From Methylomonas paludis (GTDB lineage Bacteria > Pseudomonadota > Gammaproteobacteria > Methylococcales > Methylomonadaceae): a stretch of DNA of 64,000 nucleotides. The DNA lies in the NCBI RefSeq assembly GCF_018734325.1, contig NZ_CP073754.1, forward strand, positions 2,294,001 to 2,358,000, written 5' to 3'. The notes beneath the pieces were generated by a model. That model was not told the origin of the DNA. It did not search any database and saw nothing but the letters and a program-made list of their open reading frames with translations. Position numbers and translations under genes: made by a program. Below are positions 33,910 through 44,002 of this stretch, piece after piece (the first letter of the stretch is position 1; each line of letters opens with the position of its first letter).

Positions 33910-35078
33910 TATTTAACTCCTCTCAAGATCGCTTTCCGTAAAATCACTGCCTTGAATACATTACCATCACGATCATCAATGAATTCAATATCCGGGTAAG
34001 CCTTTAGCGCTCGCAAAATACCACTTCCCAACCCGCGATATGGCAAAACTCGCGGTGCAAACGAAGCAAGAATAGGATTTCTAACATTTGAATTGCCCAA
34101 TTTAATATTTTCGACAGTTAAATTATTGGGTAAATGACCTGGGCTGATGATTTCCATACGATTAGAAAACACTAATACTTTTACTGGAGCCGAAACGAAA
34201 TAATCCCGATGAATAAGTGCATTAGCAATTAATTCTTCCAAAACAATCCTTGGGATTTCCGGCTCACCTAATGAATTTACCCCTTGTTCTCGCTGTTGGT
34301 GGTGAATATTACCCAGTACAAAACTTAAGGTTTTTTGGAAAATATCGGACAATTTACCGAGAATATCCTGACTATCGCTATAAATAGTATCGGCAATATC
34401 TTCTCCCGGAAACGCTACTGCTTTGACAATAAAAACTGGTAAACGAAGCTGCGGTCTTTGGGAAAATAAAAGAGCCCCGCAAAGATTGAGCTGACCCGAC
34501 CTCATTAAATTCATATTCTCCATCAGTTGCGGCAATGAGATTGCTTGTTCAACTAAAGGCTCTCCAACAAATTTCTCAAAAAACGATGCGAAGAAATCCA
34601 TGTCAACATCAGCAACAGACGTACCTTGAACAGGGATTTCATCAGCATGTACTAAGGCTGCTTCCTGGTACATACGCTGCAATTCTTCCCTGACAGTGAC
34701 TTTTCTTTTGTCTCCACTGTTTTTTACCCAAATAAAACCCTGATTGTCCATGTAAGGTTTACTGATACCCTGATCTATCGTAACGACCATGACCATACCA
34801 TCTGGTAGGGCAATATTTTCAGTAATGGGATTGATGGGCGGGCGCACCGATTGACTTGCCGCATTCGAAATTAACTGATTGAGCCTTCTCATATCACCAG
34901 CATCTAATCCCGCAATACTTCCATCATCGTTAACACCGATAAGTAAAATACCGCCCTTAGAATTACTAAAGGCGACCATTTCCGCAGCAACTGCGTTTGC
35001 GTTGGTTAAATCTGCCTTAAACTGGTGCCTACTATCCTCGCCGTTGGCGATAATGCTTAATAATTCTTGGGTTTCCAT
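33909..35078 (-). CDS. AlbA_2/Schlafen-type ATP-binding protein
   Basis: The 389-residue protein begins with an AlbA_2 (divergent AAA_4) domain: GEDSRHQFKADLTNANAVAA, MVAFSNSKGGILLIGVNDDG and MDNQGFIWVKNSGDKRKVT. The C-terminal half has an HATPase-like part (ELIANALIHRDYFVSAPVKV, IISPGHLPNNLT) found in RecG-like transcriptional regulators. Its start overlaps the trlF end by 22 bases, so the two are translated together. Similar proteins are often found in defence or regulatory loci. The role is unknown. Confidence 0.8.
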   Translation of the reverse strand: METQELLSIIANGEDSRHQFKADLTNANAVAAEMVAFSNSKGGILLIGVNDDGSIAGLDAGDMRRLNQLISNAASQSVRPPINPITENIALPDGMVMVVTIDQGISKPYMDNQGFIWVKNSGDKRKVTVREELQRMYQEAALVHADEIPVQGTSVADVDMDFFASFFEKFVGEPLVEQAISLPQLMENMNLMRSGQLNLCGALLFSQRPQLRLPVFIVKAVAFPGEDIADTIYSDSQDILGKLSDIFQKTLSFVLGNIHHQQREQGVNSLGEPEIPRIVLEELIANALIHRDYFVSAPVKVLVFSNRMEIISPGHLPNNLTVENIKLGNSNVRNPILASFAPRVLPYRGLGSGILRALKAYPDIEFIDDRDGNVFKAVILRKAILRGVK

Positions 35079-37690
35079 GCTTCATATACCTGTTTGCGTC
35101 TCTCAAAGGCTTCTGCACCACCTTCCATAATGCCGACGATATTTTTTTGAATTTCTACGCAATCTATACTTCCGCTGACAGTAGAAATCCGTTCATCAAT
35201 ATACTGGCATGCAATCACTTGTTCAGCATCCCCCAAAACAGGAATATTGGCATTGTGAGTCGCAAAGATGAATTGTGTTTCCGGTTTAAGTGTACGGACA
35301 AGCTTAATCACATCGTCGTATATGGTCTGATTATCCAAATCGTCTTCGGGTTGATCGATAATAACGACATCATTGTCTCGCTGACTTAAAACAAACAACA
35401 TAAGTGCCGAGGCCCGTTGACCAAGGGAATGATGCGCTAAAGCCTTACCGTGAAATTCGATGGTAAAAGTATTGGGCACTTGCCACGTTAACAATGCCTC
35501 AATATTGTCTTCAAAGTATCGCCAAAACGTTTCCGCTGAATTTATTAACGCTATAGCGGCGTCAACCGAATCATAATCACGCCACATTGCACCAAAATCG
35601 CTGTATTGATCAATCATACCCTGTAACGTAGCTTCTCTAATACGGCTGCCCCGAAAAAGGTCTTGCATGTGCTTAAGCATGGCGTCCTTATTCGCTTTGA
35701 ATTGAGGCACTATCCGCAAAGGTGAATCGTTTCGATTGATGCTTGCTAAAACTTTTTCAATAACCCGATATTCTTCAAGCCAAAGCTCATTTAATTTACT
35801 CAGCTCGATTTCGAGCATCTTTTTCAAGTCGGCATATTGTTTCTCGCTTTTATCCAGCACAGCCAGCATTTGATCTGCTTGATCCAACAGTGTTTTTAAT
35901 TGCTTAAATTCCTGTGGACTGATTGCTTGTGCGCCAGCTTGCTGCAATTCACCCGCCAGTTTTCGCTCAATTTCCGCGAACTCTTCCTTGAGCGCCTGCT
36001 TTTTCTGGTTGAACTGAGCTAACTTTTGTCGCAGCTCTGTTAGCAACGGCTTCCCTTGAGCTGAAACATGTTTGATAGTTTCTAAGCCTTGCAATACCTG
36101 CTTAAAGGTCGCAAAAAAATCATCGAAAAAGGCCTGATTATTAGCTGATTTATAGCTGAGCTGATTTTTTAATTCGTCTTCGTTGCTAGCTATAAAACCA
36201 ACCAGTTGCTCTAAATAATTCTGTGTTTCTTGTATCACCTGACCGGCTTTACGTTCGTCGCGATCAAAGTCAATCTGCTTTTGAAGTTTTTCCTCAACGC
36301 CATGCTGTTGATAAAACCTTAGCTTGAATTCGGCATCCTGTTTTTTTTGGGCCCATTCCTGCTTTTGTTCGGAGGCGCGTTTAAGCCGCTTGATATGAGC
36401 AATGGCATCCAATACCGATAATTTTCCAGCTTCGATTTTTTGCCTTATCGGAGCCAATGATTCACCGACCAGCTTTTCGATTAAATCTTTTTCAAAGCCA
36501 GCACCAGTACTAGAAAGGTCTTTCTGCCCAAAGTAGATGGGCTTATGCAATACCGTTTCGCGTATAGATACACCCGGTTGAAGCTGGCCATTAACATAAA
36601 CATCTGGGCGTTCGTTCAATATTCGGCGTATTTGATAAGGCTGACCACGACGATCTACAGCATCAATGGTAATTTTACCGCCACTACGCAATAGGTGCTT
36701 AACCAATCCTTCCTTATATTCAATATCCGATGCCTTATCTCCAAAAGGAATATTTAACGCGTAACGAATTCCCTCTAATACAGAAGATTTGCCACTGCCC
36801 CTAATGCCGATTAATGTATTTAGCTCTGGAGACAGGCATACTTCGGTACCACCCAAAGCGCCTACCCCTTCAAAATAAATCTTTGAAATATATGAGTGGC
36901 TATAACTAGGCTTTTCCTTGCGAACACGATTAACATGATCAATCAACGCAAATTTAACTGCCTCAAAATTGAAAGCACCCAACTTCAGGTAGCATGCATC
37001 TTTTCTTGCAGACATATCGGAAAACTGCTTTGCATCACAGCCTTCAACCTCGGCGGGGTAATCACAACCCAATTCCTGCTTTATTTTCTGCCGCTCGTTA
37101 TGAGTGCGAACTTTTTGGAATCCAAGCACTCTGCGGCTTACCGTTTCATTAGCAAATAATTCCTTAATTCGCCCCGGCAACAAACTACCCCACAAACCGT
37201 TTGGAGCTTCCACATGCGCAAATATCAAAAAATACTCTTTATGAAACTTATCCAGTTCGCGAATCGTTTCTACAATATCATGATTTGAGCGGGCGTTTTC
37301 TTGTTCAAAATTTGCTTGTCCAGCAAAAGTCACACTGAGAAAGCTCTGGATATAATTCCCTTGCTGCAAATTGTCTATCCAGTCGCTAGAAAACACCACC
37401 AAGGTGTGAACTCCAGCCTGACCGTCTTTTATCGACAGCTCGATACCGGGCAATAAACCAATACCCGCCTTACGTGCCGCTTTTCGAAGAGATTTGAACT
37501 CTTGCAAATCGAATTTATTATGATTGGTAATCACGCCTAATCCTATGTCTGCCTCAACCAGCGCACCAACATAAGCTTTTAAATAATCATTATCCGCACC
37601 CTGATATCTAAATTCTTTATCGGCATGGGTATGAAGATGAAAATCGGCTTTCAGCCAACGACTACCATATAAGAAAAATTCATCGGTCAC
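35057..37690 (-). CDS. TrlF-family protein: PHP domain plus SMC-like ATPase
   Basis: This 877-residue protein has an N-terminal PHP phosphoesterase (KADFHLHTHADKEF, then GVITNHNKFD), a Walker A (LNTLIGIRGSGKSSVLEGIR) near residue 300, long central coiled-coils, and a C-terminal ABC-type signature and Walker B (ASALMLFVLSQ, VVIIDQPEDDLDNQ) with the switch His in FIFATHNANIP. This matches the TrlF family, often found near type I restriction loci. I chose GTG at 37688-37690, seven bases after AAGGAG. The gene overlaps the hsdM stub end and the AlbA_2 start. A nucleotide- or nucleic-acid-cleaving defence role is plausible but unproven. Confidence 0.85.
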   Translation of the reverse strand: MTDEFFLYGSRWLKADFHLHTHADKEFRYQGADNDYLKAYVGALVEADIGLGVITNHNKFDLQEFKSLRKAARKAGIGLLPGIELSIKDGQAGVHTLVVFSSDWIDNLQQGNYIQSFLSVTFAGQANFEQENARSNHDIVETIRELDKFHKEYFLIFAHVEAPNGLWGSLLPGRIKELFANETVSRRVLGFQKVRTHNERQKIKQELGCDYPAEVEGCDAKQFSDMSARKDACYLKLGAFNFEAVKFALIDHVNRVRKEKPSYSHSYISKIYFEGVGALGGTEVCLSPELNTLIGIRGSGKSSVLEGIRYALNIPFGDKASDIEYKEGLVKHLLRSGGKITIDAVDRRGQPYQIRRILNERPDVYVNGQLQPGVSIRETVLHKPIYFGQKDLSSTGAGFEKDLIEKLVGESLAPIRQKIEAGKLSVLDAIAHIKRLKRASEQKQEWAQKKQDAEFKLRFYQQHGVEEKLQKQIDFDRDERKAGQVIQETQNYLEQLVGFIASNEDELKNQLSYKSANNQAFFDDFFATFKQVLQGLETIKHVSAQGKPLLTELRQKLAQFNQKKQALKEEFAEIERKLAGELQQAGAQAISPQEFKQLKTLLDQADQMLAVLDKSEKQYADLKKMLEIELSKLNELWLEEYRVIEKVLASINRNDSPLRIVPQFKANKDAMLKHMQDLFRGSRIREATLQGMIDQYSDFGAMWRDYDSVDAAIALINSAETFWRYFEDNIEALLTWQVPNTFTIEFHGKALAHHSLGQRASALMLFVLSQRDNDVVIIDQPEDDLDNQTIYDDVIKLVRTLKPETQFIFATHNANIPVLGDAEQVIACQYIDERISTVSGSIDCVEIQKNIVGIMEGGAEAFERRKQVYEAWKPKNY

Positions 37691-37907
37691 TTGCAAACTC
37701 CTTATTCTTAATTACCCCCAAGTTTAATTGCGGTTTTGGCGGAATGACAATCATGCCGTACGGGTCGCCTTTGTATTTGTCGGACACATACTTCATAAAT
37801 AACAGGGTCAGCACATAGTCCTTGTACTGGCTGACGTCCATGCCACCGCGCAGTTCATCACAACTGGTCCACAAAGAAGAATAAAATTCGGTATTTTTAA
37901 GCGCCAT
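37680..37907 (-). pseudogene. hsdM stub: N-terminus of type I restriction methyltransferase
   Basis: The 75-codon frame reads FYSSLWTSCDELRGGMDVSQ then YKDYVLTLLFMKYVSDKYKG, the conserved HsdM N-terminal start. After YGMIVIPP the family sequence ends and a short tail with the trlF ribosome-binding site follows. The SAM-binding and catalytic NPPF/Y regions are absent, so no methylation can occur. A clean internal deletion joined hsdM to trlF. Confidence 0.8.
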
Positions 37908-37935
37908 TTTTGGTTTTCCGTTAACTCATCGTCCG

Positions 37936-38175
37936 TTACAGCAAATCGGTGTTTAGGCCGGCAGCCTTAAGCCGTTGAGTCAAATTACGCATTTTGCTGA
38001 ATTCAGTTCCAAAACTTTGCCGCAGGCCAACACCTTCACAAAATTCCTTAGCCGTAATATGCTGGAGTTCATCGGCATATTTGATCATTTGCAGATGAAG
38101 TTCAACGGTATATTGATTGCGTTGGGCTTCAGCCAAGGCGCGTTTTATGTTGTCGTAAATTTCTATTTCAACCAT
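37936..38175 (-). CDS. Small HTH-like protein before hsdM
   Basis: A 79-residue protein (MVEIEIYDNIKRALAEAQRN, then AKEFCEGVGLRQSFGTEFSK) with a predicted helical, HTH-like fold. Its position 28 bp before hsdM suggests a regulator of the restriction locus. I do not recognise a named family with certainty. No signal peptide or metal site is visible. Confidence 0.5.
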   Translation of the reverse strand: MVEIEIYDNIKRALAEAQRNQYTVELHLQMIKYADELQHITAKEFCEGVGLRQSFGTEFSKMRNLTQRLKAAGLNTDLL

Positions 38176-38370
38176 TGGTGATTAATCAGACTAATGAATA
38201 GCTAACTTAGCTAATTTAGCTAAATTTGATTCATATAGCAAGAAACCGTAGAAATTTTTGTTCTCAGTTTTTTCAGAGCACATAAGTGATTGATATATAT
38301 AAAACTGCTAATTTCTATACATATCGTTAAAAACAAGTATAAGAAATTAAATTTTTGTAATTAGCCGCAA

Positions 38371-38829
38371 TTAGAAAATTCTATCGCCGTAGTCATTACA
38401 TCTTCTTGGAATATCGTCCAATGGCCTAAATTGCTGTTTAGTACAATAGCTATTTCGCAGGTGCCGGCATTCAGTGCAAAAACGCCTATCGTCCGGAAAT
38501 TTAACCGGCAATTTGGATTGTAGTTGCTTGTCCACCCAATTCAATAGCCAATAAAGTTTGTCTGGGTTACGGGCGCATTCATATAGCACTTCTGCTATGA
38601 TTTCCTTATCAGATTCGCCTATGGCCTCCATATAAGCCAGGATTTTTGCCTTGTCTAATTGAAACAAGTGAGTAGATTCAACTTGGAGTTCATAAACAAT
38701 TTCGGCTTTATGCTGCTTTAAAAATTCCCGCTGATTTTGTGTCAGAGCGCTGGCCGGACTGATGGCTAGAGCATCGCCCTTCAGTGCAATGTTAAAACCG
38801 GCTTCACGGATTTTTTGCAGTGCGCCCAT
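38371..38829 (-). CDS. Island protein with TubC-like N-terminus and zinc-ribbon-like C-terminus
   Basis: The 152-residue protein starts MGALQKIREAGFNIALKGDA (a TubC-docking-like element seen on integrative elements), with GGAG upstream of the ATG at 38829; a start at 38850 is also open. The second half has RFCTECRHLRNSYCTKQQF and RRCNDYG, which form a probable zinc-binding Cys set. It is the last gene of the replication-type group 40902-38371. Function unknown. Confidence 0.55.
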   Translation of the reverse strand: MGALQKIREAGFNIALKGDALAISPASALTQNQREFLKQHKAEIVYELQVESTHLFQLDKAKILAYMEAIGESDKEIIAEVLYECARNPDKLYWLLNWVDKQLQSKLPVKFPDDRRFCTECRHLRNSYCTKQQFRPLDDIPRRCNDYGDRIF

Positions 38830-38963
38830 ATCAGAACCACTCCACATCATCCTGTAGAAGTTGAGTAACGGTTTCGGCAGTTTTATCCGCTACAGCGCTA
38901 CAAGTCTTAACCACTGCGGGTTTGAGTGTTGCCCCTGATAGGTTGTTGCCGCAACGGGTGGCA

Positions 38964-40466
38964 TCATTCTGAAAAACCTTGTCCTAGGTTTTGTGTAGCG
39001 CTAATGCTGGCTGAAGCGGGATGTAGCGTTTGGAGATTTTCATCCGCTACACTGCAAGCCTTGTCTGCATTGGCTTGTAGCGTTGTAGCGGCAGAAAGGG
39101 GAATATCGTCCGGAATTATTTTGTTGGATAAATAGCGATTAAAGGCATCGGTAAATTCTTCCAGACTATAGCCCTTTTTTACCTGGTGGCCGATGCGGAC
39201 ATCCTTGGGTTGAATTTTATAACCTTTGAGATTGTCTGCAATTTGTTTAGCTGTGATAGGCTGATTTTTATTGCAACTGGCCCAGCCTTTCGCCTCATCC
39301 AGACATAATGCGGTAATCAGGTCGACTGTAAAAATCCTATCCGTATGCAGGCTGGAAAATATGGCCTGGATATCAGCCAGCAGTTCCTGATTCCGGCTCA
39401 TTTGCGCGTCCTCGGCTCCGGCAAGTTTTAAGGCGGCTGTTCTGGCTAGTTCCGGCCACTGTCCTGCGGCGACATCGGCGATAGCAAGCAAGGCTTCCCA
39501 GTTATCTTGCGCCCGGTCATTCAGGGCTTCCGGTAAATGTGGCCGGGCGGTTCTGATTTGCTCATGATAATCTTCAGCAAACCTTGCCAGCTTAGCGGAC
39601 AGTGTGCTGAATAATTCCGGTTCGGCATGGCGTAAGCGCTCAACCTGTTCATGTGGCAACTTGCGGCGCAGCTCCAATATCACGGCTCTGTCCATCAATG
39701 TATCGGCCAGATGTCCGATACCGGAAATAACTTTTGCGCCCCAAACGTTAAAACGGGTGGGTATAAAGTTTTCGCCAACCACCCGTATGATATAAGCGCT
39801 CTCGCGGGTATGTCCGCAATTAATCAGCCCGCGCAATTCGTCGTTTTCGCGCATGAAGGCATCGGCTTCATCGACCAGCAAAGTTGGCTGCCAGGCATCA
39901 ATTGCCCGAAACAAAGCTGCCGGAGAAATATTGGCCGCCATCAATGGCCGACAAACCATCCGTCCCAACAAGAATAGCAATTGCGATTTTCCGCAACGTT
40001 TTTCCGGCGCGGTAATGATTGCCAGTGGCGCGATCTGAATGACGTCGATGAACCAGGTCATGGCTATCCATAAGCTGGCGGTAATGGCTATTTCCGCATC
40101 GCATACGATAAAACGCTGAATACTGTCTCGGATTTCGGTTAATAGTTCAGCAGGATTAACTGGTTCCGGCCAGGCATCAATGGCTTCAAAATCGATACTC
40201 TGCCTATCCTGGCCTTTACGTTCTGCCTGGATTAACTTATCCAGCGTAACAGGACGCACTCCCAAGGTTTTGGCATATTCCTTTCTAACCCGGTCATATT
40301 CTATTGGCGAAATAGATGCTAAATAACGTAGCGTGGCGGCATCGTCTATATGGGGTTTTGCTGGTCGGTTTTGTACTTCAGTTGTTTCATTATTTTCGAG
40401 GCATTTTGCAACTTCTGTCGGCAACAGCTCATCAAAGTCATCCAGTGTTTCAGGCAGAAACTCCAT
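38964..40466 (-). CDS. DUF3631-domain ATPase (island primase/helicase-type)
   Basis: The 500-residue protein has a Walker A-type loop (ITAPEKRCGKSQLLFLLG) and a Walker B (WQPTLLVDEADAFMREN), followed by RGLINCGHTRESAYIIRVVG, features of DUF3631 proteins. These are found on phages and integrative elements and are thought to act in replication initiation as helicase-like ATPases. The start overlaps the preceding gene by 17 bases. The C-terminal 60 residues are low in order and Ala/Ser/Thr-rich. Confidence 0.8.
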   Translation of the reverse strand: MEFLPETLDDFDELLPTEVAKCLENNETTEVQNRPAKPHIDDAATLRYLASISPIEYDRVRKEYAKTLGVRPVTLDKLIQAERKGQDRQSIDFEAIDAWPEPVNPAELLTEIRDSIQRFIVCDAEIAITASLWIAMTWFIDVIQIAPLAIITAPEKRCGKSQLLFLLGRMVCRPLMAANISPAALFRAIDAWQPTLLVDEADAFMRENDELRGLINCGHTRESAYIIRVVGENFIPTRFNVWGAKVISGIGHLADTLMDRAVILELRRKLPHEQVERLRHAEPELFSTLSAKLARFAEDYHEQIRTARPHLPEALNDRAQDNWEALLAIADVAAGQWPELARTAALKLAGAEDAQMSRNQELLADIQAIFSSLHTDRIFTVDLITALCLDEAKGWASCNKNQPITAKQIADNLKGYKIQPKDVRIGHQVKKGYSLEEFTDAFNRYLSNKIIPDDIPLSAATTLQANADKACSVADENLQTLHPASASISATQNLGQGFSE

Positions 40467-40902
40467 ACCGGCCTCCCTTACCTGGATAAGTGACGATTTG
40501 CTCTCTTATCTGGACCCAGCGTTTTCCTGGCGTTTTTGATACATCATAAGTAAAAGCAGGCTCGCTGCAATCTACCCAGCATGGCCGAACCGTGACTTGG
40601 TAAGCACCTGAAGCCAATAGGACTTTGACAAGCTGCATAACCTGCTCTGTACTTGGGCCTTTGTCCCAGTCTATCAACACACACAGTTCATTCACCAGCC
40701 AAATAAAACCGGCAACCGAATCATATTGAGGCATCACTAAAGCCCAAACAGAAGTGTTCATCTGCCAGTGTCTGGCACGTCGCCAGCAATCATGTCCAAA
40801 ACAAACTATCACCAGCCACGGTGGATTTTCTGAATGCAATTTGTCCGCCAGTGCTCTGCCAAAGGGCGGGAGCTTTTTGCTAGAACCCGATTGCACTACC
40901 AC
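40450..40902 (-). CDS. Island protein of unknown function between alpA and the DUF3631 gene
   Basis: A 150-residue protein (WLVIVCFGHDCWRRARHWQM, NELCVLIDWDKGPSTEQVMQ) that overlaps the alpA end by seven bases and the DUF3631 gene by 17. The acidic DWDKG segment and Rossmann-like strand spacing could indicate a toprim- or nuclease-like fold, but I cannot assign it. The tight overlaps indicate one operon with alpA and the ATPase. Confidence 0.5.
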   Translation of the reverse strand: MVVQSGSSKKLPPFGRALADKLHSENPPWLVIVCFGHDCWRRARHWQMNTSVWALVMPQYDSVAGFIWLVNELCVLIDWDKGPSTEQVMQLVKVLLASGAYQVTVRPCWVDCSEPAFTYDVSKTPGKRWVQIREQIVTYPGKGGRYGVSA

Positions 40903-41120
40903 ACCCCGTTATTGATCAGAGCGCGAATGTCTTCAACACGCCAAACGGTGATTCTTGGCCCGAGTTTGACTGGTGCCGGGAAGCGACCTGATTTAACCCC
41001 CGCCCACCAAGTGGATTTACTGACCGGAATAAGAGCCGGTATCGGCGGATTGGCTTTGGGGTTACCGATAATCTGCGCCAAACGCAGATAACCGGTTTCT
41101 GGCAGTTGGGGCATAGACAT
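40896..41120 (-). CDS. AlpA-family regulator/excisionase
   Basis: The 74-residue protein is a MerR-like winged helix of the AlpA family: LPETGYLRLAQIIG, ALIPVSKSTWWAGVKSGRFP and LGPRITVWRVEDIRALI. AlpA proteins activate integrase or excision genes of P4-like islands. AGGAGA precedes the ATG at 41118-41120. It heads the leftward replication-type operon and is divergent from the mobI-like gene. Confidence 0.88.
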   Translation of the reverse strand: MSMPQLPETGYLRLAQIIGNPKANPPIPALIPVSKSTWWAGVKSGRFPAPVKLGPRITVWRVEDIRALINNGVW

Positions 41121-41951
41121 TCTCCTAAATCCAAAAGTTTGAAAATTTGACGTATCCGTTATTTTGCCTAAATCAAAATGCCATTTATCCGCCGCAGCTA
41201 GCCAAAACGGCCATCTGCGTCAGGAAAATGCACGTCGCAACTTGTTATCAAACCGTTTCAATTGTTATTCGACTTGAGCGCATCGAGAGTTACGAAACTG
41301 AGAACTTATGGCTTCATGCCAGGCAAATAATGCGTTTTTTGTCAGTGCCTTATTTTGCATAAATTAATTTGTAAGTGTGTTGCAGCAAATGTCGTATTTG
41401 ACATTAGCTGCAACATGATTAAAAAAAATTCAATTTAGAATACGGATGAGCTGAAAACTGTCGCATTTTTAACTCTGGATCGGTTTTTCAATATCGCTAT
41501 CTCTGCATGAAATTGTCCTTGAAAATTTTTAAGGCATGCTCGCAAAAAATCGCGAATTTGCGATTTTTAGCAGAAGAGGTGGAAATATTTTCAGTCAAAA
41601 TGTGATACCGACTAAACGCAGGACTCCGGAATAACTGCGTTATGTGGCACAAATTAGGGGATAGCCTTGCCACTTCCTATATTTATTAGGGATTGTGAAT
41701 TCAGAACCAGAAAACATGCAGATATAAGTAAGCCTAATTAGTGAGTTTTGTTTGTTTTGAATAAATAGGATGACTGGTTACAAAGGTGATGGATTTATTA
41801 AAAATGAATCCCTAATAAATATAGGAATTGCTGTCTACAAAACCTAATTTGCAAACGAAAGCGATTAATTTTTTATATCCAAAAAATGTCTTTAAAAAAT
41901 CAACTAGGGACGAACTAACTAAATCCCTATACTTAAAACTAGGAAAACAGC
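41121..41951. other. Long intergenic region with perfect inverted repeats, candidate oriT
   Basis: This 831-bp stretch between alpA and the mobI-like gene has no convincing gene. Two perfect 21-bp inverted copies (41674-41694 and 41807-41827; each contains CCTATATTTATTAGGG or its complement) are separated by 112 bp. A related AATCCCTAT...CTAGGAA pair lies just before the mobI start. In SXT/IncA-C elements oriT lies in exactly this place beside mobI, so this is a candidate transfer origin (inference). Confidence 0.4.
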
Positions 41952-42311
41952 ATGTTTGAAAATGATAGAAATGATCTTGACAGCCAACTGACCGAAGCCG
42001 ATCTTCTACAGTGGATAGAAGTAGAAACCCATAAGCAATATAATGTCGCCAGAATGTTGGTCGATGATTACTGGCGTATGTTTAAACGCGGGCAGAAAGA
42101 AAACCGACGGTTTAAACAAGGCCGGATTGGCGTCAGAATCAGGACCAGAGAAAAATCGCTTTCCTTTAGCATCGAGTGGTTTCGCATTTCCTCGATCATG
42201 ATCAACGGCAAAAACAAAACGATAGCCGAGTATGTCCGCAAAGGCGCAGGCTTCAGTTACCCACTAGGGCGTTTTCTGCAAAACGAGCCGTAAGCGGTTA
42301 TCAAACCCCAT

Positions 42312-43925
42312 CTAGCCATTTTTCCATCCGCTGTTAATATGCTCCCTATCCACTTGCCAGGGCAGCAGTGATTCAATATCTTCCAGAGTCTGAGCCTTGG
42401 GCAGTTCTTTAAAAATATGATGCAGATAGCGATACGGCTCCAGTCCATTGAGTTTGGCGGTTTCAATCAGGCTATAGAGATTGGCACTGGCTTTGGCGCC
42501 TTTTATGGTATCGGCGAATAGCCAGTTATTACGACCAATGACAAAGGGCCGGATGGCGCGTTCCACGGCATTGTTATCAATGTCTAACCGCCCATCTTGG
42601 CAATAGACGGTGAGTGTTGACCACTGGTTAGCCAGATAGCCCAAGGCTTTGCCGGTTAAGCTGGTGGGGGCCACTTGGGTTAAGGAGATATCCAACCAAG
42701 CTTTGATTTCATGCAGGATCGGCACGGCCTGCTGTTGGCGAATCCGGTATTTTTCATCGACCGACAGATATTTGATTTGCGTCTCAATCCGGTACAGTTT
42801 CTGGATCATGATTAAGGCCTTACTGACTTTGCCGGCTTTAGGCTGAGCTTTGCCTTGGGCTTTTAAGGCTTCATCGAATTTACGTCTGGCGTGTGCCCAA
42901 CACCCGGCATGGCGCAAGCCGTTTTTAGCGCACACGGTCGGGTAAGCGGCGTAGCCGTCGGTTTGCAGCGTACCGCTGTAACCTTGTAGCAGTTGGTCTG
43001 CCACGGCCTGGCTGCGGGTGGGTGCATAGTGAAACAGCACGACTGGTTGATCAGGTGGGCCACCGCGCTGTACCCACAGATAAGACTGACTGCTAGCGGC
43101 TTTGCCCTCTTCTTTCAAGACTTGTAGCGTGGTTTCATCCATTTGCAGAATGGGGTACTGATGCAGGTGTTCCTGCATCAAATTGCACAAAGCTTGAATC
43201 AGCTCGCCGCAACGAATCGCCCATAAAGACAGGGTGCCGCGTGATAGCTCAACGCCGATACGCTGAAACTGTTTACTTTGCCGGTAAAACGGCAAGGCAT
43301 CCAGGAATTTGCTGGTGATCAGATAAGCCAGTAAACCGGGCGAAGCATTGCTTTTAGGCAGCGGTTGCGGCGGCAGTGGCGCGGTTTTCACCTCGGCCTG
43401 ACAGCAAGGGCAGGCATACTTGATGCGGATATGGCGTAACACCTGCACCTTGGCTGGAATGATGTCCAGTTGTTCGGACACTTCAGTACCGATTTCTTTT
43501 AGCGCATGGCCGGCTGAGCAACGGCGTTGCGCTTCCGGTAGGTCGTGGATGATCTCAACGCGGGGGAGTGCAGCAGGCAGGGCTTTACGGCCAGGCTTGA
43601 CCGGTACAGTTTGGCCGGGCTGGGCTGCGGAAGCGATAGGCGCTGATGCATTTTCGGTGGCGGCCACCACTTCAGAGGTGGCCGTCGCCGTTTCAGCGGT
43701 CGTTTCATCCGACTCTTCGGCATAGGCTTCCGCCTCATTGAACATATCCGCTTGCTCTGCCCGGTATTTCTCGCTATTGGCGCCAAAGCGTTTATGTAGC
43801 AAGAGATTGATTTGCTCTTGCAGAATATCGTGTTTTGATTGTAATTGCCGATAATCACGCGTCAGCGTACGTAGCATTTTCTGCAGGCTGTCGACATCTG
43901 AAGGCAATTCAAGCTCTTGTTCCAT
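42312..43925 (-). CDS. tnpC: IS66 transposase TnpC
   Basis: The 537-residue protein has an N-terminal leucine-zipper region (LQKMLRTLTRDYRQLQSKHD), the HKRFGANSEKY block, a zinc-finger (HIRIKYACPCCQAEVKTAPL), the DDE core beginning at LQMDETTLQVLKE and including LQTDGYAAYPTVC and NNAVERAIRPFVIGRNNWLF, and the C-terminal GLEPYRYLHHIFKELP. It appears full length and intact. Confidence 0.96.
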   Translation of the reverse strand: MEQELELPSDVDSLQKMLRTLTRDYRQLQSKHDILQEQINLLLHKRFGANSEKYRAEQADMFNEAEAYAEESDETTAETATATSEVVAATENASAPIASAAQPGQTVPVKPGRKALPAALPRVEIIHDLPEAQRRCSAGHALKEIGTEVSEQLDIIPAKVQVLRHIRIKYACPCCQAEVKTAPLPPQPLPKSNASPGLLAYLITSKFLDALPFYRQSKQFQRIGVELSRGTLSLWAIRCGELIQALCNLMQEHLHQYPILQMDETTLQVLKEEGKAASSQSYLWVQRGGPPDQPVVLFHYAPTRSQAVADQLLQGYSGTLQTDGYAAYPTVCAKNGLRHAGCWAHARRKFDEALKAQGKAQPKAGKVSKALIMIQKLYRIETQIKYLSVDEKYRIRQQQAVPILHEIKAWLDISLTQVAPTSLTGKALGYLANQWSTLTVYCQDGRLDIDNNAVERAIRPFVIGRNNWLFADTIKGAKASANLYSLIETAKLNGLEPYRYLHHIFKELPKAQTLEDIESLLPWQVDREHINSGWKNG

Positions 43926-44002
43926 AAGGCTTATTATAGCAACTTACGCCATAATAAGCCATTGAAAATTCAGAAAATAGACGCTTCAAAGCCGGCAAAA
44001 GA

